A stretch of 64,000 bases of DNA from Anaeramoeba flamelloides. Lineage: Eukaryota > Metamonada > Anaeramoebidae. The notes beneath the pieces are model-generated. The model did not search any database. It was not told where the DNA came from and saw only the letters and a list, made by a program, of their open reading frames with translations. The position numbers and the translations under genes were made by a program. Every line of letters starts with the position of its first letter. Position 1 is the stretch's first letter. Below are positions 23,690-35,625 of this stretch, in pieces. The stretch covers positions 8,151,001 to 8,215,000 of the forward strand of contig JANTQA010000015.1 of the NCBI GenBank assembly GCA_027625915.1, given 5' to 3'.

Positions 23690-24060
23690 TAATAATTTAA
23701 CCATTATTCTCATATTTTTTTTGTTCAACAAAATGAAAAAAAATAAAATTTCTCAATAAGACACATATTTCGAATTAATGTTTTCAAGTTTAAAATTATT
23801 ATGATATTTTTTTTTCAACACGTTATTTCAAAATTTTCGTAGTTTAATTTTTAAATGATATTTTGTAAACTTCCTTCTAAAACAATAAGATATATTTCCT
23901 GAGAGAATGATTTTATTTTTGAAATAATTGAGAAATATGTTCGTTTGGTAACTTTTTGAAAATGGATAAAATATATCAAACCCATAAAAAAAAAATAAGT
24001 ATTAAAAGTGAGTTTGGTAATAATATAATTTTTACTTTTTTTTTCAAATTTTGTGAAGGA
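23690..24060 (+). repeat. Dispersed repeat R3, diverged copy
   Basis: It shares motif order (a poly-T block ending CAACAAA, a TTTAAATTATTATxAT stretch, AAACTTCCTT, AAACAATAAGAT, GAGAAATATGTT, AACTTTTTGAAAATG) with 32570-32880, 37670-38350, 53140-53620 and, inverted, about 40740-41050. It is old and non-coding. Confidence 0.5.
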
Positions 24061-25545
24061 ACTGGTTCACAATCTATGAAATTTGAAAAAAGATAATCTT
24101 GTGTTGTGTGTGGTCATTCGTTAATTTGATTCTTTGTTGATCGATCCTTGACTTGGAATGGATTTTAATAGTGGCTTGGAAAGGAAGTTTTTGGCAATTT
24201 TTCTTTCTAAAAATCTGAATTTATAAGCTGATAGCACCAAAAAAATACCAGACCCGAAAAAATAATCCAAACAAGATTTTTATTTGTAAATATATGGAAA
24301 ATTGTTGAGTAATTTCTTATATTTTCAGCCAAACCCTAAGGTAAAATCCATTTTTATAACTAACCAAATTTCTTATGAACTAAGTAATAAACCTAACCAA
24401 TATCATTAAAGTGGGATGTCTGTTGAATATTCAAATCCCAGTAACTGTTTGATAACATAATAAGATCTTATAAAAAAACCAAGAGTTTTAAAGAGGTTAA
24501 CAAGAGTTTGGAAAATGATAGTTTTTATTCTTGTTTTTTGATTGACTGAATGAAGAGTAAACAAATCTAATTTAATTAATCATCATTCTAATAAGTGGAT
24601 GAGTTATAATTTTAAAAGTTGATTCATAAAAAAAAAGGATATGATTTTTAAATAAAAGAAATTATGCATCACTTTTCCTAAATTTCACCATTAATAATCT
24701 TGTTGGGGATTTTTTTCAATACTAGACCTAAAAAACTTACTAGCAAAATCGAAAACAAAAGGATGTGAGCACTACACTCTCTTTTTCTCTTCGAAAATAT
24801 GTTTGAAAGACAACTTTTTTATCCTATCATGGTAATAAAAAATAGGATAAAATTTTCATTTCATTTTTCCTATTTTTCTCCAATTAAATTTCAAAGAAAA
24901 AGATTGAAATTTGTTTGATATCTCTGTATTTACTTAACCTTTCTTAGGGTTTAGAGGTCGATTAGTTTTGAGTGAACTCTGAAGCCTAAATGAATTGAAT
25001 ATTTCAAAATGATAACCAAGATAATCAGCTGAAATTTTTTACATTTTAAAAATCATAAAGGAATAACAACTTTTGAGATAACTTATCATAATTGCAAATT
25101 CAAACGACAATAACTTTTAAATCACACTTTACCAAACTTTTCAACCCGAATTTTTTCATACAACAGAACCAAAAAAATAAAATTTGATCGAGAAATTTTC
25201 ATTTTTTTTATCTTTCCACCAACCAACATAATACTTTTTTTTCAAAGCCTTTCCTGAAAAAAATCTCAACAACAAAGAGATCAATATTAAAACAGGACCA
25301 ATTCTTTTTCTTTTCATGACAACCACTTTCAAACAAAGTAGCACCTATTTTTTTCTTTTTATTTTGAAAAAATTTCCTTTTTTTTTTCTTCTTCTTCATT
25401 AAATTCTCTTACATTTCTTCATACAAAAAAAAAAAAAAAAACAACAAAATCCAACCAACCCCAAAAAAAACAAAACCAAAACCAAAACCAAAACCAATCC
25501 CAACACCAACACCAATGTAAACACAAAAATACCAAACATAACCAA

Positions 25546-26883
25546 ATGTTAGCATCTGGTTTAAAAATTAAACTATCTGATCTCTCACAAAAACCTAAAA
25601 ACGGCTTACCAACACCCGAACTCGTCCTACCACAAACACCTACAATTACGCCACCCACACCAATGCACCCGTTGGTTGAACGTCAAGAATTGAAGGAATT
25701 AAATGGAGAATTGTCACAAAGAGAAATCAATAGCATTGAAGAAGCAAAGCAATATTTGAAAGAAATCCAACAAATCTTAAAGGAAACAGACGATTCCAAG
25801 CAAAGATTGCAAAAAAAGATGCACAAAGAAACTGAAAGGCATGACAAAGAGGTCTCGAAATTGATTAAAAAGCGAAACAACCAGCGATTGGTGGTCAACC
25901 AATTGCAAAGCCAGGCAGCAAACGAGACCCTCGAGATCATCCGCGAGATGAAAACTCTAAACGAAAGTGTTTTAAAATGTGACGGGCAAATTACATCCCT
26001 GAAAGAGGAGTTGACAACTGTGAAAAGCAAATCTGGGCAAACTGAGCAAAAGCATAACCAAAAGTTATCTGATCTCAACCAAGAATTGGATCGGGCGAAT
26101 TCCAAAAACCAAAATTTACAGATCCACTTGTCGTCCTTTGAAAGGTCTGTTTCGGACACCATTCAGTCTTTTGATTCCTGTGTTGAAGAATCGAAATTGA
26201 TTGTTTCCAAATTCGAAACCTTTCAAAAAACGGGCAAAAAGAAGTTGAAATCAGACCTGTCGATGGACATGATGAAAGAGATGAAAGAGGATTTCCAAAA
26301 GCAGCACAAGGATTTGAAGCAAATGGAATTGGACTATAACAATTTGTCAAGAATTATGAACAACAAAAGTGATAAAATTTCCAAATTTGAAAGCCAATTA
26401 ATGAAAAAAAGAGAAAAGGAGAAGAAGTTCTTGGACCAAATCAACAAATTGGAGCTCAAATTGAAAAGGGAGAAGGAAAAAAATATTACCCTATCGATCC
26501 AAATTAAAAGCTCGGACTTTTCCGAATTCCGTTTTCAAATTGAGCATTTAAAATCTCTTAATCAGAATATTAAAAATGAATACATACAATTGCTTGAAGA
26601 AAAGCAAAAGTTTTTACAAAGAAGGAAGGTGAAAGATAAATATACCCATTCTTTAAATTTCTCCAATGTGGAACAAGTGAAAAAAATTAGAGAAAAATTA
26701 ACCTCCAAATTGTCACAGATACAGCAATCAAAAATTAATATGAGGAAAAAAGTGGATAAAAAAAAAGAAAAATTCACCAACGAATTATTACCTAAAGAAA
26801 TCGAATCTTATGTAAAGATGCATAAATCCGAAATTGAAAACGGTATACACCAAATCCAACTTTTAGAATCAATGATATTTTAA
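25546..26883 (+). CDS. Coiled-coil protein of unknown function, 445 aa
   Basis: A single uninterrupted frame from ATG 25546. The first 45 residues are Pro/Thr-rich (NGLPTPELVLPQTP, TPPTPMHPL) and probably unstructured. From about residue 48 to the C-terminus the sequence is almost continuous Lys/Glu/Gln/Leu helix with heptad character (ELKELNGELSQRE, LKLKREKEKN, IEHLKSLNQNI). A cytoskeletal, centrosomal or tethering role is possible, but nothing specific can be claimed and I do not recognise the family. It lacks the homopolymer inserts seen in the ankyrin and RS proteins, and its codons are less AT-biased. The leader is rich in CCAAAA units and holds an ATG-TAA pair 31 nt upstream. A run of ATT/ATC/GTT triplets follows the stop. 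Confidence 0.75.
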   Translation: MLASGLKIKLSDLSQKPKNGLPTPELVLPQTPTITPPTPMHPLVERQELKELNGELSQREINSIEEAKQYLKEIQQILKETDDSKQRLQKKMHKETERHDKEVSKLIKKRNNQRLVVNQLQSQAANETLEIIREMKTLNESVLKCDGQITSLKEELTTVKSKSGQTEQKHNQKLSDLNQELDRANSKNQNLQIHLSSFERSVSDTIQSFDSCVEESKLIVSKFETFQKTGKKKLKSDLSMDMMKEMKEDFQKQHKDLKQMELDYNNLSRIMNNKSDKISKFESQLMKKREKEKKFLDQINKLELKLKREKEKNITLSIQIKSSDFSEFRFQIEHLKSLNQNIKNEYIQLLEEKQKFLQRRKVKDKYTHSLNFSNVEQVKKIREKLTSKLSQIQQSKINMRKKVDKKKEKFTNELLPKEIESYVKMHKSEIENGIHQIQLLESMIF

Positions 26884-27397
26884 CAAATCGCATTAATTAT
26901 TGTTTTTATTTGGATATTTTTTTTATTTATCTCAAGTTTTTGATTATTATCATTGTTATTCCTATTATTATCATTATTATGATTATTTTATCATTATCAT
27001 TATCATTATCATTGTCGTTATCGTTATCGTTATCGTTATCATTATAATTATAATTATTTTTCTGCTTTTAAATTTATTTTATAATTTATGGAATTATAAC
27101 AATATTTAATTTGAAATTATTGAATATATATATTTCCTCATTTTTTTTTTAATATCATAATAAAATTAAAAAATATTTTTTTTTTTTAATTCTTTTATCC
27201 ATTACAATTTATTTTGCATTTTTTGTAAAAGATTAAAGAAGAATTTTGAAATTACTTTATAATTTTTTTCTCAAAATTCAATAAATATATGAGTTTCAAT
27301 AAAAAATATAGTTTGAATAAATAATAAAAACCAGAGAATTACCAAAAGTTGATTTATCATAAAAAAATTATAAAAAAAAATGTAGATAATTATAAAC

Positions 27398-27595
27398 CCC
27401 AATTCAAAATTTTTAACACACCAAAATTCGATTTGTGAAAAAAAAAACTTTAATAACCACTTCTCGAAGATTTACCAAATTAGAACCATTCACTAATTGA
27501 AATTTTAACACCTTTTTATAAATTACAATACTCACAAAACAAAAAATAAATAATTATCAATACAAATAAATCATGGGTGTGTTAAAAATTTGGGA
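27398..27595. mobile_element. MITE family M7, copy 2
   Basis: Inverted ends share the 16-mer AAATTTTTAACACACC (left) and its complement GGTGTGTTAAAAATTT (right), and both are bordered by CCC/GGG. Total length is about 198 bp. It resembles 10622-10822 in size and inner motif (AATAAATAATT). Target duplication was not resolved. Confidence 0.6.
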
Positions 27596-27865
27596 GAGAG
27601 CAAAACAAAAAAATACATTGGTAAATTTGTTGAAATTTAAATTAGGAATATTGATCGATCAAAGGTTAGATACTACCAACTAATTTTATTTAAGTTCTTC
27701 TATTTGGAACAACTTGACTTTAACATAATATAAACCCTGTAGAAAAATTTTGATCCAACGAAACAAATTACGTAATTCAAAGAATGAAATGAAAACAAAA
27801 ACTAAAAGATGAAAAAATGATTTTCATATTTTACAAAAATTAAAATTATCACCAATTTCAATGAA
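27595..27865 (+). repeat. Dispersed repeat R5, copy 3
   Basis: It shares ACATTGGTAAATTTGTTGAA, AATGAAAACAAAAACTAAA and TTTTACAAAAATTAAAATTA with 10985-11285, with more divergence than between copies 1 and 2. Confidence 0.5.
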
Positions 27866-28069
27866 ATTGTATTATTGTAATTGTTTGGAACGTTTTAGCT
27901 GTGTGGAAAATTTTGAATTTTAGTTTATTTTGTATGTTTGTTTTAAAGTTTCAATTTTTATTTGAAAAATTTGATTCTTTTGTAATCTTCAAAAAAAACA
28001 AAATTTCTAATTTTTTTTATTCACATTTTCTTTTTTAAACTCTTTATAACCTTTTTGGTGAATACTTAA

Positions 28070-28070
<1 letters not shown>

Positions 28071-28111
<41 letters not shown>

Positions 28112-28129
28112 ATGTGTGTGTGTGTGTGT

Positions 28130-28211
<82 letters not shown>
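28071..28211. repeat. TA/TG microsatellite
   Basis: About 20 bp of TA repeats run into about 120 bp of nearly pure TG repeats with a few TATG interruptions. The Cys-Val frames here are artefacts. The tract could adopt Z-DNA and is a likely polymorphic marker. Confidence 0.95.
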
Positions 28212-28212
<1 letters not shown>

Positions 28213-29974
28213 CTTATATATTTACTTTTAATTTTTCTTTTTTTTTTTTTTTTTTTAAGTTACCCATTTTTTTTCAAAAGATTTTCATCGATTCACTCCA
28301 ATTAAATCTTCTTAATCAACATAAAAAAAAAAAAAAAAAAAAATTGAATTTATTTTCTATTTGACAACAATCAAGTATTTTTTGGTTGAAAAAAATAATA
28401 TGTTTGGTTTTGAAAAACTTGATTTTATCTAAATTTAAAATCTTAAAAGTAAATTAATTTCTTTTCAATTTCTAACACGATTTTTTTGAGATTGTAATAA
28501 TTTAAAACTTTATCATTTTGGGTACACCTTATTGAACATATTAAGAATTAGTGGTATAACAAACTGATTGTATAGACTTCTTGGCAATAAAAAACAAAAA
28601 GATAAAAAAAGAGAGATTCGGATTTCTGTGATTTCTATGATTTTTCTGATTTCTGCCATTTACATGTTTCAAAAAGTAAGGAAAATTACAGTTTTCTTTT
28701 AATCCTCAAGTTTTGATATCTTAAAATAGTTTTTCTTTTTTTTGTTTAAAAGTCGGTTTATTCAATATAAAAAAATTTTATTTAATAATGAAAAAAATTA
28801 ATTTAAGAGGGTAGTCGTTTTTGAAAATAAAATGAAATATTTTCAAGATCTTGGTAATTTTTTTTTTTGTAATTTGTGTTTCAAATTATAAAATGGATGT
28901 GTTAGCCTCATTTAAATAATTTATTGATTTGAGTCTCTTTTTGGAAATCCAAAATTTGCATGTTTCCAATATAAAACAAAAATAAGTAACCTATTATTTT
29001 GTTTAAGAATTAAGTTAATTCTTGAAAATGGGAAAACATATTTTTCATTTTACCTTGATAATATTGATTTCGAAAGCAAATTATTATTTAGTTTCTTTTT
29101 CTTTGATTAATAATATAATACCAATCTCAGTCAACAAAACTAATTGTGGTATAGGTGATTCAATAAATCAATATTTGGTATAAGCCTAACTACAGTTGAT
29201 CAATTAAATTGAGATATGTTATACAAAAAAAATTTTTTTTCTTTAATGTTTCAAAAAAGTTGTTTTCTATTTTTCAAAAAATTGAAAAAAAATTTTTAAT
29301 TTTGCAAAAACTTTTTAACAAATTGTTTGGTCTTATTCACAAGAATCCTTATAACAATTTAATTCATTTTTGGCAGAAAAAAAATCATTTTGAATTTTGA
29401 GGATAAAATTAACTATATTCTTAAATATCTTCAAGAAAATATTATTTTGAAAAAATAACTTTCATCTTAAAACAAAAACAAAATTTCTTGGTAAAATTTT
29501 TAAACGACTTTAAAACTTTAATTATTATAACTATTATTCTTAAAAAAATGCAATTATTTTTTAATCTGCTGAATAGATCAATTTTTTGGTTAACCAAAAG
29601 TATTATCTCAAAAAGAAAAAAAAACTTTATATTAATATTACTGGTAGCAAAGACTTGTTATTGTATAATAATGATCAAAAGGATAATAAACGGGGTAAAA
29701 AATTGTTATAATGTGAGAAATAAAATGAATTTTCGAGTTTTCTTTTTCAAAAAAAATGGAAAAAAAAAATGATCTCACTAAATTAATTTTCTTTTATGGT
29801 TTTCTTAGACGATCAGAATTTTTTGACACTTGGCATATAGAAAATTTGTAATTAGAGAATACCACCAGGAACATATTTTAAAATTTTGCCTTGTTTTTAG
29901 TCGAAGACTGATCCCTTAATAATTTCAGTTTTTTAAAAGTATTAAAAAAAATTTTACACGATTTTTGAAATCTT

Positions 29975-30031
29975 TTTTTGGAAAGCTGAATGAAAGTTTT
30001 GTTCCCTTTATTTTACATCCAAGAGTAAGTG
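29975..30031. mobile_element. M3 right-end fragment
   Basis: GGAAAGCTGAATGAAAGTTT, then TTTATTTTAC and a TA-bounded end at about 30031, match the right end of 5864-6086 and 31646-31874. I found no matching left end, so this is a truncated or decayed copy. Confidence 0.45.
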
Positions 30032-30415
30032 TCCAGCTCTCGATAAATTAATTTATTTAATTTTTAATTTCAAGTTAAATCTAAAAAATAATTTACTAAA
30101 AATAATGTGTAAATTCAAAATAAAATAAAACCATAGATTTTAAATTATGATAATTTCGATAACATTAGCATTCTTGAGTCTCAATAAATATGAACTTGGA
30201 CACTAATGTAGTATCTTCTGATAGTCAAATCCAGATCTTATTTCAAAAAAAGTTGAAAGGAAAAGCAAAAAAAATCAAAAATAAATTTCTCTCATTCTTA
30301 TTATTTCTTCCAAATATCAACTAAAATGAGAAATTACCAATAGGAAGATTTAATTTTTGTTATTCAACATGTAAAGGTAAATGTAAGTGTAAATGTAGGG
30401 TAGGTTTGGATGGTC

Positions 30416-31108
30416 TTAATCTGACGAGAAAAAACTATATCTAATTTTTTTTTTTTTTTTTTTTTTATTATTTCGAGGCACTGTGTCAGGTATAATATAA
30501 TTGTTATTTAAATCACCATTGCTTTTTTCGTCACTACCGCTATTACTACTACTAGTATCATCAAATTTGTTCTTCTTATTGCTTTTCTTTTCACTCAAAT
30601 TGCTTCCACTTTTATATTGGGTTTGTTTTTGTTTTTGTTTTTGATAAAAAAGAGAATTGTTGTCTTGTATCTCAGATTCTTTATATGAGCTTTCGATCTT
30701 TTTGTAAGTCTGTAATTTTGTTTGCACACCTTGCAGCATTTTATTGATCTCCACTATTCCTTCGTTTCTTATCGTTGAAATATAATCACATCTTTTTTCC
30801 CACGGCTTAATTTTTTGTTTGTTCTTCTTACTCACTTTGAAAGATTCTTCTACCTCGCTTTCAAATTCTTTGAATAAACGCTTTACTTCTAAAAATTCTT
30901 GGCCCTTATTACTTGGTTCTTTCGGAGCTTTTTTGGTTTCTAATTTCTGTTTTTGTTTATTTTTGTTAGTGTGGTGATGTTTTTTGTGATCTTTTTGAGA
31001 GTCCTTTTTCTTTTCTTTCTTTCGAGAAGTTTGGGTTTTGTGACTGTTTTTCCTGTGTTGTCCTTTCTTATTTTGATGTTTCTTTTTCTTTTTCTTTTTG
31101 TCACTCAT
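30416..31108 (-). CDS. Lys-rich small protein of unknown function, 230 aa
   Basis: The frame runs from ATG 31108. Residues 1-70 are extremely basic (KKKKKKKHQNKKGQHRKN, HKKHHHTNKNKQKQK), as in nucleolar or RNA-binding tails. Residues about 70-150 have mixed composition and look like a helical core (EFLEVKRLFKEFESEVEESF, WEKRCDYISTIRNEGIVEI). Residues 150-215 are Gln/Lys- and then Ser/Asp-rich. The end is a Lys run followed by IRYSFFSSD. I do not recognise the family. Nuclear location is a composition-based inference. The balanced core argues that the frame is real, even though both ends are low complexity. Confidence 0.6.
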   Translation of the reverse strand: MSDKKKKKKKHQNKKGQHRKNSHKTQTSRKKEKKKDSQKDHKKHHHTNKNKQKQKLETKKAPKEPSNKGQEFLEVKRLFKEFESEVEESFKVSKKNKQKIKPWEKRCDYISTIRNEGIVEINKMLQGVQTKLQTYKKIESSYKESEIQDNNSLFYQKQKQKQTQYKSGSNLSEKKSNKKNKFDDTSSSNSGSDEKSNGDLNNNYIIPDTVPRNNKKKKKKKIRYSFFSSD

Positions 31109-31645
31109 AAAAAATTCAAGAAAAGAATACCTTTTGGGGGTTGAAAGGAATTATTCTAAACAGCGCAAACAAAAGAGAAAAAAATGAATTTAATCGTTGA
31201 GAATTTTTTCTCTTTCATGAATTGGTTCGAATAAAATTGTTGAGAAACTATTATTGATCATTTCTGTTTTTTTACATGTATGTGCTTTATTTACCCTGTA
31301 TAAGATGGAAATTATGAACAAGTTTATGTAATTAATTCTTCAAATTTTCAAAATATTGATTTATTTGATTTGGTTTCGTACAAAATTTGATAAAAGAATT
31401 GATTAGTAGATTTTGAAATGAAACATTTTTTGTAGACTTCAAAATAGGAAAAAGTTAGAGACATTCGAAAGATCTTAGAGGATTTTAAGTAAAAAAAATA
31501 TCAAATTAGTTCTCGATTTTTTTAATAACCTTTTTTTTATTCAATGGTATTTTTAAAAAAGTTGAGAAATTGCGATATAAACCAATTAAGAAAATTAAAC
31601 TATGAATTATTACTAATGTTTTCAATTAATTAGATTGTTATGTTA

Positions 31646-31874
31646 CTATGTGTTGCAAATTAAATAGAACTGAATTTTCATTCAGCTTTACCTAAAAAAT
31701 AAATTTTATCAATCATGTAAAAGTTCTGTTTTTTAATTCCTAAAATCATCTTAAATTATTAAATTACCTTCTAGAATCAGGATTTTTGTTGGTTTGTTTT
31801 GAACGTTCTTGGAGAGTACATTTTTTTTGGAAAGCTGAATGAAAATATTAATCTTTTTATTTTATAATCAACAG
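31646..31874. mobile_element. MITE family M3, copy 2 (TA-flanked)
   Basis: This 229-bp element lies between TA dinucleotides. Its ends are CTATGTGTTGCAAATTAAA and, in reverse complement, CTGTTGATTATAAAATAAA, with inner TTTTCATTCAGCTTT / AAAGCTGAATGAAAA arms. It is a diverged sister of 5864-6086. Confidence 0.75.
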
Positions 31875-32039
31875 TATCTTCCAGTGAAAAAAACTAAAAG
31901 ACAATTTTTACACTAAAAACTTTCTCAAAAAAAAAAGTAAAATCAATTAAAAGAAAAAACAAATTAAATTCAAAGAACAATTCATTTTAATATTATCAGT
32001 CTAACCAACATATATTTAACAAATTAACTTTTTTATTTA

Positions 32040-32450
32040 AATTCTCTTATTTGTTTTGGAGATCTCAAAAAAAGTTATATTTTTCAATTTATTTTTAATA
32101 CTATTAATTGTGATCAAAATAATTAAAATATCATCTTAAAGTCCAATAAGATATAGAGAAATTAATCTGTAGAAAATTCAATAATATTGATTTTGAGAGG
32201 ATCTTGGTTTTTTTTTCAACTCACAATTAGAAAAATATTTTGGAAATTAAAATAAAAAAATTTCATTTATTGTGAGTAAAAGAAAATTAATGGATCAACC
32301 AAAGAAAAACCCTTACTATAGATAGTATTATAAAAACTATTTATTCAAGTTAATAATCCATTTTATCTTTAATATTTTGTTTTTTCTTTTTTAATAGATC
32401 AAAAATTTACATTTTTAGAAATGTTTCTAATTAAAAATTGTATTTTACTT
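32040..32450 (+). repeat. Dispersed repeat R4, copy 1
   Basis: It shares TTTTGGAGATCTCAAA, a TTTTTCAA stretch, ATCAACCAAAGAAAAA-like, CATTTTATCTTTA and CTAATTAAAAA motifs, in order, with 53745-53960. It is old, AT-rich and non-coding. Confidence 0.45.
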
Positions 32451-32569
32451 TTGATCCAAAATGTAGGTGTTAATTTTTTGAGAAATTTAAATGAACTGTT
32501 TTTTCTCTATATTTCTAGTTGAATTTTATACATTTTTAAAGGCTATTTTGAAACCTTATTAATTTGATG

Positions 32570-32880
32570 TTTTGGTTGTTTTTTTCATGTTTTTTTATTC
32601 AACAAAAAAAAAAAATGATTTGAAATCTGGGTTTTAAAACAAGAATATTTTTTTAGAGTTTAATATAATTATTGTAATTTTTTTTGAAATTTAGAATATT
32701 TTTAGACTGAATTAATTGAACTTTTTTTGTAGTTTCAAAGAATATTTTTTACAACTTGTACCAAATAATAAATATTTATTTGTTTTTCAAAGAAAATAAT
32801 TTTTTTTGAAAGAATTCGGAAAAGTTTTTTGATATTTTAACATGAAAGAAATGAGAAAAATGAATCAATTTCAAAAAAAT
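32570..32880 (+). repeat. Dispersed repeat R3, copy
   Basis: It matches 37670-38000 in motif order: TTTTTTATTCAACAAAA, TGATTTGAA, TTATTGTAATTTTTTTTGAA and ATTTTAACATGA. It carries no insertion at the position where 37984-38218 sits. Confidence 0.5.
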
Positions 32881-34059
32881 ATTAATTTTTTTTAAAATAT
32901 TATTTAGTATCAGTATAATTCGACAAAAAATAATAAATTGAAATCTTCAATGGTTGCAATATTTAAATTTTCTTTAGATAAATCTAAAATTTTGTTGGTG
33001 TTTTTACTTTTTACATAAGAGTAGATATTCAAAAAAAAAAATAGTAAATTGTACAAATTTTTGAATTTATTGTAAAGCTCCCAAGTTAATTTATATATAT
33101 ATATATATATATATATTAAATTTTACAGCTTTTGAAAGATTTTTAAAATAAAAGGTTTTTTCTCAATTTTTTTTGAATTTTGGAAAAAATTATTTTTTTT
33201 TTTTTACTTCTATTTAAAATGATAACTGTTATTATTGGGGGGGGGGGTTGAAATAATTATCAAATGTATTTTTCTTGATGGAAAATATGGTAATATTAGA
33301 CAAAAATAAAAATATAATCTATAATTTTAAAATCCAGGTTTGATGGTATGGATTATTGTAGACTTGGAATTAAGTTTCTTGATTTAATAAAAAAAAATAA
33401 TATTTGAAAATTAAAAAAAAATAATTATTTTTAGTTTTTGTTATTTTTAATCTTTATTGAACAGCTGAATATTCCAATTTTGAAAGAATAGTATTGAAAT
33501 TTAAAAAATGAACTAAAAAAAATGAAACTTTCAAAATTAAAATATAGTTTCATGGTTATTTTTTTCTCCTCATTATCCAAAATAGTTGAGTCTCATTAAT
33601 AAAAACATCTTTAGAATTCCAATTTTCAAAAAAAAAATTGAAACCTGTTATTAAAAGTCAAGAGGAAACTCCGATTTTCTTAAATTCCTTTTTCCAATTC
33701 ATTTTTTAAGATTAGAGGCTCTTTCAAGAAACTAAAATGGTTAACAAAAAAAAATAAAAAGATCACTATTAATCTAAATTATTAGAGTTAAGACTACCAA
33801 AGATCTTTGATTAATAAATAACTAAGATAAGTATGTCTTAATTTGATTATTTTGCAATTTTTAAGATTTAATTTACAAAAATAAAATAACTTTAAATTAT
33901 AAGACATATTCTTTTTATTCAGTAAAATTTTTTTTTTTACGATTTTCCCAAGGTTTTGTGTTTATTTATTGATTCTCATAATAAAATAAAAAAAGGTGAT
34001 AGGTACTCAACTACACATTAAAGTGCTCTCTTATTTGGAGTTTCTTTTTTTATTATTTT

Positions 34060-34200
34060 TAAGGGTTAGACAATAGACTTTTCTAATCTGTTAAAGAGAG
34101 AATTTTGAAGTGACTAAATTTGAGACTACCAATTAAAAGAGTATCTAAAGTAGAAACAGTCATCAGAAGTATATTAATCCTAATTTAGTTTTCTAAAAAG
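34060..34200 (+). repeat. Dispersed repeat R2, copy 2
   Basis: A direct copy of 10850-10995, sharing AAGGGTTAGACA, TTAAAGAGAGAATTTTGAAG and TTAGTTTTCTAAAA. Confidence 0.65.
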
Positions 34201-35434
34201 ATCTTATTTGGAGTTTCAAAACTATAATTTTATTGTTTTAATTTTTTTCGATTTTGTTGAACCTTCTAACTAGTAGAGTTTTTGAATTTTATTAGTTGGA
34301 AACTTCATATAATTGTAAATCTTATATTATTCTTTTCTTCATATACCAATTAATATTTTCAAATGTAAGTTTTCTAAAATTTTAGAACATTTTTTGATTA
34401 TTATAAATTTAATGTTGAAAATGTTAATTTCATTTTATATTTTGTTTGGTTAATTTTTAATCTGGGTTCTTTTTTTACTTTAGACTTATAAATCAAATGT
34501 GGTGAATTAAAATGAATTTGTAAAAAATATGTTGAAAAAATTGATTTTTTTTTTTGTGAAAAATTACTTTTTCAAAAATTAAAAAACTCTTTTTTTGGGG
34601 GGGGTGAAAAATAAAAACCAATTTCAACTATTCAAAAAATGTAAATTAAACTATCACTAAAAAAAAATTGGGAATTTTCTTGAAAAGTTAAAGATTTTGA
34701 ATGGGCCATATTCTCGGTAAAAAGTAATCATTTATGTGAGTTTTGAAACGAATTGTTGTAAGTTATAACAAATAAAAAAAATCGAAAATTTTCAAGAATA
34801 AATTCAAATGAATAGTGCAATTTTATCATTTTAAAAAAAGAGAAATTTATTATTTTTGATTTAAAAGTTCATGTAATATTTTAAATGAAATAAAAAAAAG
34901 GGAAATAAATACAAAAACATGGGTCGGGCCACAAAATTTTTATCAAAAGTTGGTTTAAATACGATAAAAAAACCATTTAACCCTGAAACAAAATAAATAT
35001 TATTTTGTACATATACTTAAGGATATTTAGTAAAGTATATTTTTGTAAATTTTTTTTATATTGAAAAAGTCTTCAGGAAGTTGAAAATCTATCTCTTAAG
35101 TTCATTTTCTTAAACTCTTTGGTTGAATCTTCCATCAGTAACAATAATGTAAATTTAGATATTAGATTTGTTTTTTATTTTTGTAGCGGTTATATTTAAT
35201 TTAAAAAAAATTTACTACTAAAAAAATCTTTTTATAGAGAGATATTTTTTGTTATTCTGGGATGCAATGCTATTAGAATACGGAGTGTATTGTTGATGAA
35301 TTTTTTTTGCAAGAATATGAAAATTTTACAATTTATCGTGTTTTAGTGCAAATTGTCATGATCAAATCAATAAATTAAATATAATGTGGATAAAAAAATG
35401 AGCTATTTGAGAATAATTCTATAGGAAAAGGATA

Positions 35435-35436
<2 letters not shown>

Positions 35437-35467
<31 letters not shown>
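35437..35467. repeat. T31 homopolymer
   Basis: Thirty-one consecutive T residues followed by AGC. The length is probably uncertain in the assembly. Confidence 0.9.
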
Positions 35468-35469
<2 letters not shown>

Positions 35470-35499
35470 CTTTTTCACACCAACCCAAACATTAAAAAA

Positions 35500-35625
35500 G
35501 AAAATAAACTCTTTTTAAGTCAGAATTCAGGTATATTATAGAAAATGAACATGTTCTATGAGTTTAATTAATTATTCTTCTCAAAATAAAAATTCAATTT
35601 TTAGAGCAAAATCATTTTTTGTATA
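35500..35625 (-). repeat. R1 tail fragment, inverted
   Basis: The reverse complement carries TCTAAAAATTGAATTTTTAT, GAAGAATAATTAATTAAAC and AACTTAAAAAGAG-type ends, matching the R1 tail at 985-1120. Confidence 0.6.

Larger units (their letters stand above)
21161..25545. other. Intergenic region between divergent ankyrin and coiled-coil genes
   Basis: This region lies between two divergently transcribed genes, so both promoters should be in it. Identifiable content is a 399-bp fold-back element (22448-22846), a TA-flanked MITE (22902-23097) and an R3-type repeat (about 23690-24060). The last 130 bp before 25546 are A/C-rich (CCAAAACCAAAA type), like a leader. They include a minimal ATG-TAA at 25515-25520. 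I see no other coding sequence. Confidence 0.6.
26884..30415. other. Intergenic AT-rich region with microsatellites
   Basis: Content includes a TTATCA/TTATCG triplet-type run just after the coiled-coil gene (about 26945-27060), MITE 27398-27595 and R5 copy 3 (27595-27865). A long TA-TG microsatellite lies at 28071-28211 and a degraded M3 end at about 29975-30031. Frames at 29209-29400 and 29488-29772 begin with TTG, are low-complexity and show no domain. I do not call them genes. Confidence 0.6.

Noticed and set aside
28090-28364. Cys-Val repeat peptides
   Set aside because: They are translations of a TG microsatellite followed by homopolymers.
29209-29772. Two consecutive plus-strand frames (63 and 94 aa)
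   Set aside because: Both begin with TTG, are Phe/Lys/Asn/Ile-rich as expected by chance in this DNA and show no conserved motif.
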